A stretch of 20,550 bases of DNA from a virus. The stretch's first letter is position 1, and each line of letters starts with the position of its first letter. The position numbers and the translations under genes are program-made. The notes under the pieces are model-generated. The model was not told the DNA's origin, did not search any database, and worked only from the letters and a program-made list of their open reading frames with translations. Positions 9,001-12,996 of the stretch are shown piece after piece. The stretch lies in the IMG/VR virus record IMGVR_UViG_3300021165_002943, positions 1 through 20,550 of that record, one strand, 5' to 3'.

Positions 9001-11390
9001 CCGAAGATACCTACACAAACAACTACGTCTTTGATACAGTAGAAAATCAATTTACTGGTATTGCAACTTCATTTATTCTCAAATCTGAAGGATCAAATGT
9101 AACTGGTTTTGCAACAAATACTGGTGTAATTCTGGTTAATGAGATCTTCCAAAATCCAAAATCACCAGATGATTACATTCTAACAGAAACTGCAGGTATT
9201 TCATCCATTCGTTTCACTGGTGCTGGAGTATCAGTAAGTTATGATGTGAACGTTTCTTCTATTCCAAGAGGCGGAATCATCGTTTCTGTTGCAGAAACAA
9301 GTTCTTTTGGATATCAACCTCTTGTAGCTGCTGGTGGTACTGCAATTGTTTCTCTCGGTGGAACAATTACATCTGTTTCGATTGGAAACAGTGGTTCTGG
9401 TTATAGAGTTGGTGTTCAAACAAACATTCTTGTAAAGGCAATTTCAACTTCTGGTATTGTGACAATTGGTCGTGCAAATGTCACTGCAGGTCTTGTAACT
9501 TCCGTAACTATCACAAATCCAGGTTCAGGGTTTACATCTACAAATCCTCCAACTCTCGAATTCGATGCACCGTTGAATTATGAAAATATGAGACTGGTTG
9601 GAAGCCCAACAGGCGTTGGTGCTTCGGTATCTGTTCGTGTTGGTTTTGCTAAGAGTGTCATTAGTTTTGATATTACGAATTACGGATACAATTATAAAGT
9701 TGGTGATGTTTTAGAGTTAGCAACTGATAATCAAGCAGGCATCCCCACAGATGCGTCTGTAGGGGTTGCATTCACTTCATTTAGACTGACGGTAACTGAA
9801 ACGTTTAATGATAGTTTTGCAGGATGGACATTTGGAGAACTTGAAAAACTGAATACATTTGAAGATCTCTTTGACGGAGAAAGAAGAACCTTCAATCTTA
9901 CAAAAACTGTAGGTGCAAGTGAAACTCTCTTGACACTTAGAGCTGCTAAGGGTTCTCCAATTCGTGTTGAAGATAATCTTCTGATATTCTTGAATGATAT
10001 CCTTCAAATACCTTTTGAAAGTTATGTTCTTATTGGTGGATCACAAATTACGTTCTCAGAACCTCCAAAATTTGGAGATAAGTTAAGAATTTATTTCTAC
10101 CGTGCTTCAGATAATGATGTTACATCTGTTGATATTTTGGAGACTGTAAAACCAGGTGATAAGTTAACAATTAATGATTATCCTGATGTTGGATTAGATA
10201 TAGAATATCAAGAACTTTCAAGAACCGTTACAGGTATTACAACCGCCGATGTTGTCACAACCAACACATATATTGATGTAGGTATAACTACAGACAGATC
10301 TTTACAGAGACCTGTAACCTGGAAGAAACAAGTTTCTGATTTAATTATTGGAAATCTCAATGTCACTAAAGATAGACCAGAATTAGAAGCTGGTATTCGA
10401 CCAGTCTCTTACATTATCAATAACGTCTCAGTCGCATCCACAGAAGTTTTTGTTGACACTGCAGTTCCATTCTTTAATGAAATTGATGATATTGCAGAAG
10501 TAAATCAAAGTGTAATTATTCTGGATAGAACTGAAAAAACAGGTGTTGCTGCCACAGCTCTTGTATCTGCTGGTGGAACTATTTCAAACATTATCATCTC
10601 CGATGGAGGATCTGGATTCACTACTCCTCCTGTAGTTTCAATCGGTGTTACTGCAGGTATTGGAACGATTTATTCTGGAATTGGTATTACGATGAATACC
10701 AATGCAACAGGTGTAACAGTTCTCTCTGGTCTTGGCACGGTTTCTTCAGTAACAATTGTGAACGCTGGTGCTGGATATACTAATACAAATCCACCAATCG
10801 TAATGATTGAAGCAGAAGCTCAGACTACAGATAAACTTACAAACATCAAGTACGAAGGTGACTTTGGTATTATCACTGGTATTGGAACAACTTCAGTAGT
10901 TGGAATTGCGACTACTGGATTAACTTTCGATCTCTTCATTCCACTTGATTCACCTTTGAGATCTTCCAACACAATGACGACTCCTATCACTGCAAGTGGT
11001 ATTCAAACAAATTATTACTTCGTCGTTTTTGATTCAAACACTGGTTCTGGATTAAATGCTTATGGAGACGCTTCAGGTGTTACAACAGTTGGTATTGGAA
11101 CTTCATTCATCGACAACATCTACAAAGTAATGTCAGTTACTAACGTGACTGGTGATGCTGTTGGAGTTGGAACTACCACACTTACCAGAGTTACTGTGAG
11201 TGTAAGTTCTACAACTGGAGTAAGTGTAGGAAGTAGTGTATTCTATGGTAGATATTCTTGGGGTCGTCTATATGATTTTGTAAAATCAGATGCTAGTTCA
11301 TTTACTGCTATCAACACTGACGGGGTTACTGGTATCATCACAGGACCAGTAATTGTAAGAACCAAAGATCTCAAAGAGGCCTACATTTAA
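1..11390 (+). CDS. Giant modular virion structural protein, 5' partial (positional counterpart of T4 gp7)
   Basis: The frame is open from the left edge (first full codon at 3) to a TAA at 11388-11390, so at least 3,795 residues are present and the true start lies upstream. The TTG at 114 is internal, because the 37 codons before it are open and of the same character. The protein is rich in Gly, Ser, Thr, Val, Ile and Asn, with no signal peptide or membrane segment that I can see. Numbering from codon 3, it holds a YHYH-type domain (about 985-1123), some 16 GxGY repeats, about five HGF...YYV repeats, a central conserved block (about 2200-2380, with NDYYQVFSYSL and LTDYIESRTNRAIS), three HDGTExY repeats (about 2385-2715), and a tail-type FLNDILQ module (about 3286-3387). 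The end has YGRYSWGRL near the C-terminus. It directly precedes gp8, where T4 has gene 7 (1,032 residues). A baseplate wedge role is therefore inferred from position; no gp7 homology is visible. Alternatives are a tail-fibre or tail-surface protein. Confidence 0.85.
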   Translation, partial: LKPSQFLFKPSDADYSITQDFVVKSISGDPRALKGSTLFQDKDENDVNIVGASGAISDVKDFVYGGEHYYQVSISKDSIFGDFIIPGRTRLTDNVSVGATVITVDSTVGFPTSGTLHLVNKDNIVGIVTYNDKTLNQFLGISTIPKSYSVSDEIRYGNVAYGYTAASLDRKIEVLITGVLSRFRIPNDTIYFNKGDTIKVGSLGIKKSVEDVKFSSWMHNVVVTHAPIVFEQTSTTGVYNVTTTSPHDFFEQDFIEVLDGDSNVLGTGRITNIISSSTFVLSDLPGIDPLDVEFIRRKLNRGNSTVHDNITKYTTDVQNTYDHESNNPEAKPPHPHVYVASPSIPSLGQQPISAPDRSIEWSGTTVGTTIQVTSGAKDHGFFSGEVVRFNVIVSTGSLGSLINGKNYFVSRENSNEIKLANSLPDLLNGTFVDATGSGTFKISVPDLANKKLEHQKLLKRISLNPLFDGREHETIPGTTGVLVNGTEILNYKSGDVVFFGGIDKVDVLSGGSNYDVITPPKVIIESTIGLGASATANLRGSFTRMDIVDPGFDYVDTPVIEITGGNGKNATAQAILKQVDHFIDFDASATGGRINITDNTIGFTTYHKFRDGEPVIYKAFTGTGAIGIASNSTVVGIQTTPDQNLINNEVYYVARIDSSTIKLANDRDSALTKSNLINITAFADGIQRFESLEKKKVIGQIVIENPGEGYENKRRLIPSTGINTYSDYIEYQNHGFGDGEVVRYTNSGIPIGGLQTTQDYYVLRVDNDRFRLAAAGIGTTLSNANYLTQQYVGLTSLGSGDHIFNYPPITVNVKGTIGINTASPENYHAVVNPVVRGSITSINVEKSGIGYGSSTIFNFAIRPTVRVSSGSSSEYKAIVNGGKIQSVIVTKPGTEYSSPPDLTIFGDGVGAKVIASISNGQVSKITVLNGGVGYTTSSVVVSENIPGSGVKFLPKITSWNINDVKRHEDIITEDDGFLTRGDNDNGIKFTSFYAPRQLRRILKQKNSDGTFDYAQNDLTLVNNSEQVSGKHSPIIGWAYDGNPIYGPYGYDRKDGGLSRIMRSGYTLKTSRTDGPPIDLFPLGFFIEDYEYNANGDLDRNNGRFCITPDYPTGTYAYFATIDPNSNQTSGTFKNYRAPQFPYLIGDKFTAKPDDYNFVETNNQDADLNVTTLRRNTYPYKLGFAGATYDGIYDSTKLVDQESVVDYSSPGDIRSYLIENPGSDYKVNDKLLTKQSGSGTGFDAKVSSVVGKEIVSIASTIVRVDNVVFDYNNRNGNVTGFATQPHGLAVGDIINVSGLSTDALKRIGGRHRIGFNTSFLILNTGIGTTGATGIVTNLSVSGNLTRLNIEPNDIIGISTEQMLVLNIDTLNNKIRVKREYDGVIGTDHSGTSLITVLNRVIQFNIGISTNFITNRNVPYYFNPSETLALGSTAGVGIGSTITYSYKVVGGGSTSRFIPTQTAYLPDHGFVTGQELLYSNGDDTSIQVYNGISTFTLSNNSVVYAINAGKDFLGISTNPVAIGSTGSVVGIASTAYRLFFTGYGSGKVHSFEPRKLEVTGFIEKVVGTIVCKEPHGLLQKDRIQVSLTPGISTTYYVKYNETSKRTLISPRSFGSAGINTDLSLITISNHKYETGDKILYTSTNPAVPLVNNQTYFVVRKDKDSFKLAETYYKATKFIPEIIGITSTGSSHEIGLINPKLQLIRGYRVGFAVSDSSLGQTVLGKRTSSFDFNIYRDQTFIKPYYSNIEDNGFQVVGVGTVGVTTTASVDLLLTDNTPQQLFYKLTPVNLDVISEDKKTPVIDTDVINYSSLNVFDSAYNGTFNITGIGSTTFSFNLPIEPEKDSYTVNEATTLKYSTIAKQVSGPIDKVQIISKGKGYDTIPVVTAIASTEGVGGIVKLVSDNIGILRNYTIKNIGFDYPVDRTLQPSVQLPQILKLDRLSTISNIGITSGGKNYVEPPKVVVIDRVTGLVNQNVITDVELQGTSVSKVEILRNTNDLYDTNPRVITTNNSNGVKVSNVSYVNATNIVTLTLEGTFTNQTYPFIIGRKIFVENIGIASTGSGYNSSDYDYGYFTITGVNTNPGGGNATVSYKLDSTVTNPGIFSGSSSSGRVVPFEDLPVFNVRIQPNQFSVGEIVSTGDKFGTVVSWNEVNKYLKVISSNDVFKVDERINGVSSKSIALIREVIKFDSYFEVDSNSTVKNGWQRDTGKPSESLQKISDNDYYQVFSYSLESPIEYEKWRDPVSSLSHVVGFKKFSDLQVVSIASTDAKNRRTAAVGVSSQVTSTLVDMVSENESVFNKYDFDLVTENSKLIDSVLASDEIKFGNRILTDYIESRTNRAISIDSVSSQFNDQPRSTTYSEISNFDITEIRSAKFYILIFDRRFSGEKEIIEVNVVHNGSNAYIVPFGRVETQIDLGTFDFVISGATGSLRFVPAKFKANNYALRILSQQTFIDTKSGIGSTEIGTGYKIISSSAGISSSVSPVPFQVVGFGTTSFTTTKLFVETTETTGEQRSQINELIVLQDGTEAYLLEYGQTIADNISATSVPSVGLGTFGADVKAGITSVYFTPVAGVGVTMRIHQTSINSSATGIGSTTIALSQILTTTTSIGSTTSPQATRISGFSSSVYQSANCLIEINDTTNNRYEVTQVTMIHDGTEIYFNEYGSFNNFGGSGIGTIGVGYSATGPDVELLLTPPSNTNITTKVLQYNLTETGGTTGIVSFTNSRIKSEDSFYTGTENDITFSFNLKHRGDSVFHKVFDASNPAVVDVTNNLFIINNHFFTNGEKITYAPTGAGTTMSIGIGTTSIVGFGTTDKLPSTLYVVKIAENKFKVAASATDALLNVPNVINITAVGVGTTHAFTSQKLNSKMLVTLDNNIQSPLIQSPINTGLSTAVSTGTDFITMAGISSFFSGDVIKINNEFMKIDTVGIGGSNIVLVKRAQLNSALENHGIGSTITKYVGNYQIVRDTINFVDAPKGEKGPVGLTTTSTFTARAFIRTGVSGSTEDTYTNNYVFDTVENQFTGIATSFILKSEGSNVTGFATNTGVILVNEIFQNPKSPDDYILTETAGISSIRFTGAGVSVSYDVNVSSIPRGGIIVSVAETSSFGYQPLVAAGGTAIVSLGGTITSVSIGNSGSGYRVGVQTNILVKAISTSGIVTIGRANVTAGLVTSVTITNPGSGFTSTNPPTLEFDAPLNYENMRLVGSPTGVGASVSVRVGFAKSVISFDITNYGYNYKVGDVLELATDNQAGIPTDASVGVAFTSFRLTVTETFNDSFAGWTFGELEKLNTFEDLFDGERRTFNLTKTVGASETLLTLRAAKGSPIRVEDNLLIFLNDILQIPFESYVLIGGSQITFSEPPKFGDKLRIYFYRASDNDVTSVDILETVKPGDKLTINDYPDVGLDIEYQELSRTVTGITTADVVTTNTYIDVGITTDRSLQRPVTWKKQVSDLIIGNLNVTKDRPELEAGIRPVSYIINNVSVASTEVFVDTAVPFFNEIDDIAEVNQSVIILDRTEKTGVAATALVSAGGTISNIIISDGGSGFTTPPVVSIGVTAGIGTIYSGIGITMNTNATGVTVLSGLGTVSSVTIVNAGAGYTNTNPPIVMIEAEAQTTDKLTNIKYEGDFGIITGIGTTSVVGIATTGLTFDLFIPLDSPLRSSNTMTTPITASGIQTNYYFVVFDSNTGSGLNAYGDASGVTTVGIGTSFIDNIYKVMSVTNVTGDAVGVGTTTLTRVTVSVSSTTGVSVGSSVFYGRYSWGRLYDFVKSDASSFTAINTDGVTGIITGPVIVRTKDLKEAYI
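279..497 (+). repeat. KIxNE/KY-type module, copy 1 (protein-level)
   Basis: This segment encodes a hydrophobic strand (ATVITVDSTVGFPTSGTL), then a short strand containing IVGIVTY, a GIST turn, and a second half ending in DEIRYGN. The same order is seen at 8655-8904 in this gene and at 19498-19760 in the last gene. There the core reads KIxNE, then an R-rich turn, then V/TxKY. Similarity is at protein level only and this copy is the most divergent. The function is unknown; it is probably a small beta domain used as a building block of tail proteins. Confidence 0.45.
1131..1275 (+). repeat. HGF...YYV module, copy 1
   Basis: It encodes DHGFFSGEVVRF, a spacer, then NYFVSRENSNEIKLANS. The pattern is His-Gly-Phe, two residues, Gly-Glu/Asp, a hydrophobic strand, then Tyr-Tyr/Phe-Val-x-Arg, four or five residues, and K/R-L-A. 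It recurs several times in this protein (see 1818-2330, 4392-5010, 8319-8508). I read it as a beta-sheet module about 50-70 residues long. Confidence 0.6.
1501..1731 (+). repeat. GxGY beta-repeat pair (copies 1-2)
   Basis: There are two adjacent copies of a module of about 35-40 residues: a strand ending in a Gly-Gly/Pro-Gly turn, an aromatic, a Pro-Pro or Thr-Pro, a second strand, and a GxGAxA tail. Copy 1 has VDVLSGGSNYD...TPPKVIIES and GLGASATA. Copy 2 has MDIVDPGFDYVDTPVIEITG and GNGKNATAQA. The alternation of short strands and Gly turns suggests an extended beta-structure. Confidence 0.65.
1818..2330 (+). repeat. HGF...YYV modules, copies 2-3
   Basis: Copy 2 starts YHKFRDGEPVIY and ends YYVARIDSSTIKLAND. 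Copy 3 starts NHGFGDGEVVRYTNSG and ends YYVLRVDNDRFRLAAAG. Each second half is followed by a hydrophobic strand. Copy 3 is the clearest statement of the consensus. A single GxGY repeat (VIENPGEGYENK, about 2094-2160) lies between them. Confidence 0.65.
2518..2860 (+). repeat. GxGY beta-repeat array (copies 4-6)
   Basis: Three successive copies are visible: ITSINVEKSGIGYGSS, IQSVIVTKPGTEYSSPPDLT with GVGAKVIA, and VSKITVLNGGVGYTTSSVVV. Each begins with an I/V-x-S/K-I/V strand, followed by the N/K-P/G/S-G-x-x-Y turn. The array ends just before the YHYH-type domain. Confidence 0.65.
2955..3370 (+). other. YHYH-type domain inside the giant protein
   Basis: The segment encodes HSPIIGWAYDGNPIYGPYGY (His codon at 3093), then FPLGFFIEDYEY, DLDRNNGRFC and ITPDYPTGTYAYF. 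These match what I recall of the YHYH protein family (Pfam YHYH), which occurs in bacterial secreted proteins and in cyanophage structural proteins. The Tyr-His-Tyr-His motif that names the family is not present; only the HSPIIGWAYDG half and the C-terminal NGRFC...YAYF half are clear. The biochemical role of the family is not established. It could be a surface-exposed ligand-binding or structural domain of the baseplate. Confidence 0.75.
4392..5010 (+). repeat. HGF/HGL...YYV modules, copies 4-5
   Basis: PDHGFVTGQELLYSNG with VVYAINAGKDF begins the stretch, and SNHKYETGDKILYTS with YFVVRKDKDSFKLAE ends it. A shorter EPHGLLQKDRIQV segment lies between them at about 4713. A similar short PHGLAVGDIINVSG lies earlier, at about 3852. 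The HGL forms may be a truncated version of the same unit. Confidence 0.55.
5592..6024 (+). repeat. GxGY beta-repeat array (copies 8-11, decaying)
   Basis: Four copies in a row: VQIISKGKGYDTIPVVTAI, YTIKNIGFDYPVDRTL, IGITSGGKNYVEPPKVVVID and VEILRNTNDLYDTNPRVIT. The first and third match the consensus well. In the fourth the Gly of the turn is lost, so the array degrades toward its end. A single copy (LIENPGSDYKVNDKLL) is separate at about 3639-3737. Confidence 0.6.
6393..6545 (+). repeat. SGATA-type module, giant-protein copy (divergent)
   Basis: VSTGDKFGTVVSWNEVNKYL is followed by a strand, then VFKVDERINGVSSKSIALI. This is the same pattern as the clearer copies in the last gene: G-x-x-x-G-T/A-V, strand, F-x-V-x-E-x-I/V, then a second S-G/K-S-x-A-x-V element. 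It is divergent, and I include it because the two-part spacing is preserved. Confidence 0.4.
7155..8145 (+). repeat. Three tandem HDGTExY modules
   Basis: Three copies start with VNVVHNGSNAYIVPFG, LIVLQDGTEAYLLEYG and VTMIHDGTEIYFNEYG, at about 7170, 7545 and 7938. Each copy continues with a LGTF/GxGT turn, a VxLxFTP-like strand and a terminal strand with conserved Thr/Ile. The spacing is about 125-130 codons. A remote relative may lie at about 5240-5350 (GVGTVGVTTTASVDLLLT). These are probably three copies of one beta-sandwich domain. Confidence 0.7.
8319..8508 (+). repeat. HGF...YYV module, copy 6
   Basis: NNHFFTNGEKITYAPTGAG opens the unit, and LYVVKIAENKFKVAASATDA closes it. Between them are two Gly-rich turns (GIGTT and GFGTT). 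It agrees with copy 3 at the HxF, the GE and the strand before the closing FKVA. Confidence 0.6.
8655..8904 (+). repeat. KIxNE/KY-type module, copy 2
   Basis: FFSGDVIKINNEFMKIDTVG is followed by IVLVKRAQLNSALENHG, then TITKYVGNYQIVRDTINF. It lines up with the copy in the last gene (GYLKIGNEIVAYTG, then ITTRGIDGTRAF, then EVRKYELGGVSLRRIN). Residues in common are KIxNE, R, KY and RD/RxIN. Confidence 0.6.
9366..9731 (+). repeat. GxGY beta-repeat array (copies 12-14)
   Basis: Successive copies read ITSVSIGNSGSGYRVGV, VTSVTITNPGSGFTSTNPP and ISFDITNYGYNYKVGDVLEL. The second copy carries the full GVGASVSV tail. The third has the 'KVGDxL' ending also seen in the last gene (NGGRNFAVGDTVGV at about 19141). 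Confidence 0.7.
9858..10161 (+). other. Tail-protein module with FLNDILQ motif
   Basis: FEDLFDGERRTFNLT is followed by IFLNDILQIPFESYVLIGG, then ITFSEPPKFGDKLRIYFY. This follows the pattern 'VxxNGVLQxPGxSYxxxGxxIxFxxAPxxGDxxxIxFY', which is common in phage tail fibres and cyanophage structural proteins. It is probably a beta-rich connector domain. Recognition is by remembered pattern, not by a search. Confidence 0.6.
10581..10820 (+). repeat. GxGY beta-repeat array (copies 15-16)
   Basis: ISNIIISDGGSGFTTPPVVS and VSSVTIVNAGAGYTNTNPP are the two copies, about 53 codons apart. The second is nearly identical in its turn to copy 13 (NPGSGFTSTNPP), which suggests recent duplication or strong selection on the turn. 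Confidence 0.7.
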
Positions 11391-11391
11391 A

Positions 11392-11399
11392 CATAAATA
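11392..11399 (+). promoter_or_regulatory. T4-late-type promoter core (CATAAATA)
   Basis: The 28-bp gap between the giant gene and gp8 contains CATAAATA, one mismatch from the T4 late promoter core TATAAATA. It starts two bases after the stop codon and ends 19 bases before the gp8 ATG. In T4 the sliding-clamp-dependent late sigma gp55 recognises this box and transcription begins a few bases downstream. Here that would leave a leader of roughly a dozen bases. A relaxed NATAAATA form is known in cyanophages as far as I recall. Chance occurrence in AT-rich DNA is possible, but placement in the only sizeable gap favours function. Confidence 0.55.
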
Positions 11400-11418
11400 A
11401 AACAAAAAGTCCTTCAAA

Positions 11419-12990
11419 ATGTCAGCTATTATAACTGATCAACTTCGTATACTGAATTCGGAAAGTTTTGTAGCAGGTATAGCTTCAACAACCAATAGTT
11501 ATTATGTTTGGATTGGTTTACCTAATGCAACCGAATTCAATTCAGATTGGAACGAGAATCCACCATCTCCCAAAGATTCATTTGATGAAGAGAATGATTA
11601 TTGGGATACAATGATTGCATTGAAGAGAATCAATGCTTCAGATGCCGTCAGAGTGGTAAGAAAACTTGACTGGACATCAGGTACAACTTATGAAATGTAC
11701 CGACACGACTATTCAAGATCAAATCTTTCTCCACAGACGAGTTCGACAAATTTATACGATACCAACTTTTATGTGGTGAACTCTGATTATAGAGTTTATA
11801 TTTGTCTTCAGAACGGTACTGATCCAGAAAACCCTGATGGAAGACCATCTCTGGATGAACCTCTTTTTACAGATTTAGAACCAAGATCTGCAGGTAGTTC
11901 TGGTGATGGATACATTTGGAAATATCTTTACACAATCAAACCAACAGATCTTGTTAAGTTTGACTCAACAAGTTTTATTCCAGTTCCACAAAACTGGTCA
12001 ACAAGTAATGATGTAGCTGCTGTTAGAAATAACGCTTCAACAAGTGGTCAACTGAAGATTATAACCATTACAAATAGAGGTGTTGGTTACGGTACTGCAA
12101 CAACTTATAATAATGTATCAGTTAAAGGTGATGGAGAAGGTGCCAAGTGTTCGGTTGTAGTTAATGCTGCCGGTAAGATTGATTCCGTTGAAGTAACTGA
12201 CGGAGGTTCCGATTATACGTTTGGAACTGTTGATTTGTCGGATGTTGGACTGACCAATCCATCAGGGTCAACCGATGCAGCTTTTAATGTAATTATTCCT
12301 CCACAAGGAGGTCACGGAGCAGACATTTATAGAGAACTTGGTGCTTATAGAGTCTTAATTTATTCTAGACTTGAGAATGATGTAACTAATCCAGATTTCA
12401 TCACTGGTAACCAGTTTGCAAGAATCGGAATCGTTAAAGATCCATATGCATATGGATCCAGTAATAAATTAACATTATCTAGAGCTAGTGCAGTTTATGC
12501 ACTCAAATTAACTGGTGCTGGATCAACCAACACATCATTTGCCGCAGATAATTTCGTTACACAAAAAATTGGTATTGGATCAACCGCTGTTGGAAGAGTG
12601 GTTAACTGGGATTCTACCACAGGTGTTTTGAAATATTGGCAAGACAAGAGACTTGCTGGATTTAATACTGACGGAACTGCAGATACCAGCCCAGACTTTG
12701 GATACAAACTGTTTAAATTTACAGCTTCTCCAACTGTTGGTGCAGGAACTACTATTTTTGGTGGTTCAAATAACTTAAACATTGATACTGACTTTGGTAC
12801 ATCAGTTTCTCCTGGTCTCTCAACCGCAATAAATAATAGAACATATAACTTAGGAATGAGCTTTGTACAAGGTGTCGCAAATCCTGAGGTTGAAAAATAT
12901 AGTGGTGAAATCATTTATGTTGACAACAGGGCATCTGTGACTCGTAGTTCACAACAAAAAGAAGATATCAAGATCGTACTGGAGTTCTAA
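11419..12990 (+). CDS. gp8: Baseplate wedge subunit, T4 gp8 homolog, enlarged by two insertions
   Basis: It encodes 523 residues. In T4, gp8 joins the baseplate wedge and contacts gp7, gp10 and gp6. Matches I recognise against T4 gp8 are the N-terminal part (PPSPKDSFDEENDYWDTMIA, followed within 25 residues by RKLDW, against T4 PPYPTDSV...MWTHMM...RRDW), GDGYIWKYL at residues 162-170 (T4 GDGYVWEYL), the mid-part GAYRVLIYSRL...ARIGIVKDP (T4 RFKAYLDSVYF...RQISIITNP), and the C-terminus YSGEIIYVDNRA at 494-505 (T4 HSGEMIYMENRP). The protein is about 190 residues longer than T4 gp8 (334). The extra length falls in a GxGY-repeat insert (about 210-307) and a Gly/Thr-rich insert (about 356-490). The ATG at 11419 is the natural start and lacks a clear Shine-Dalgarno sequence. 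The next gene starts 6 bp after its TAA. Confidence 0.88.
   Translation: MSAIITDQLRILNSESFVAGIASTTNSYYVWIGLPNATEFNSDWNENPPSPKDSFDEENDYWDTMIALKRINASDAVRVVRKLDWTSGTTYEMYRHDYSRSNLSPQTSSTNLYDTNFYVVNSDYRVYICLQNGTDPENPDGRPSLDEPLFTDLEPRSAGSSGDGYIWKYLYTIKPTDLVKFDSTSFIPVPQNWSTSNDVAAVRNNASTSGQLKIITITNRGVGYGTATTYNNVSVKGDGEGAKCSVVVNAAGKIDSVEVTDGGSDYTFGTVDLSDVGLTNPSGSTDAAFNVIIPPQGGHGADIYRELGAYRVLIYSRLENDVTNPDFITGNQFARIGIVKDPYAYGSSNKLTLSRASAVYALKLTGAGSTNTSFAADNFVTQKIGIGSTAVGRVVNWDSTTGVLKYWQDKRLAGFNTDGTADTSPDFGYKLFKFTASPTVGAGTTIFGGSNNLNIDTDFGTSVSPGLSTAINNRTYNLGMSFVQGVANPEVEKYSGEIIYVDNRASVTRSSQQKEDIKIVLEF
12052..12250 (+). repeat. GxGY beta-repeats inserted in gp8
   Basis: Two copies lie inside gp8: IITITNRGVGYGTATTYNNV with a GDGEGAKCSVVV tail, then IDSVEVTDGGSDYTFGTVDL. 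They are the same family as the arrays in the preceding giant gene. They sit between the GDGYIWKYL block and the next conserved gp8 block, and T4 gp8 has no counterpart here as far as I recall it. Confidence 0.65.
12553..12650 (+). repeat. SGATA-type module in the second gp8 insert
   Basis: FVTQKIGIGSTAVGRVVNWD followed by STTGVLKYW gives a strand, a GxGST turn, a VxRVV strand and a G-x-L-x-Y/V strand. It resembles the SGATA-type modules of the next gene, with GSTAVG in place of SGATAT. The match is short, so this assignment is tentative. Confidence 0.4.
12981..12984 (+). promoter_or_regulatory. Possible ribosome binding site for the downstream gene
   Basis: GGAG lies within the last codons of gp8 and ends 12 bases before the ATG at 12997. 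That spacing is longer than ideal, so the site is weak. With only 6 bases between the gp8 stop and the next ATG, translational coupling is a likely supplement. Confidence 0.35.
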
Positions 12991-12996
12991 TCAACT

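Noticed and set aside
11391-11418. Rho-independent terminator between the giant gene and gp8
   Set aside because: The 28 bases contain no inverted repeat and no T-run; they are A-rich and include the promoter-like box instead.
12495-12914. Minus-strand ORF of 139 codons opposite gp8
   Set aside because: It is rich in Pro/Val/Thr because it reads the complement of Gly/Thr repeats, has no initiation context, and lies wholly against a gene with clear T4 gp8 homology.
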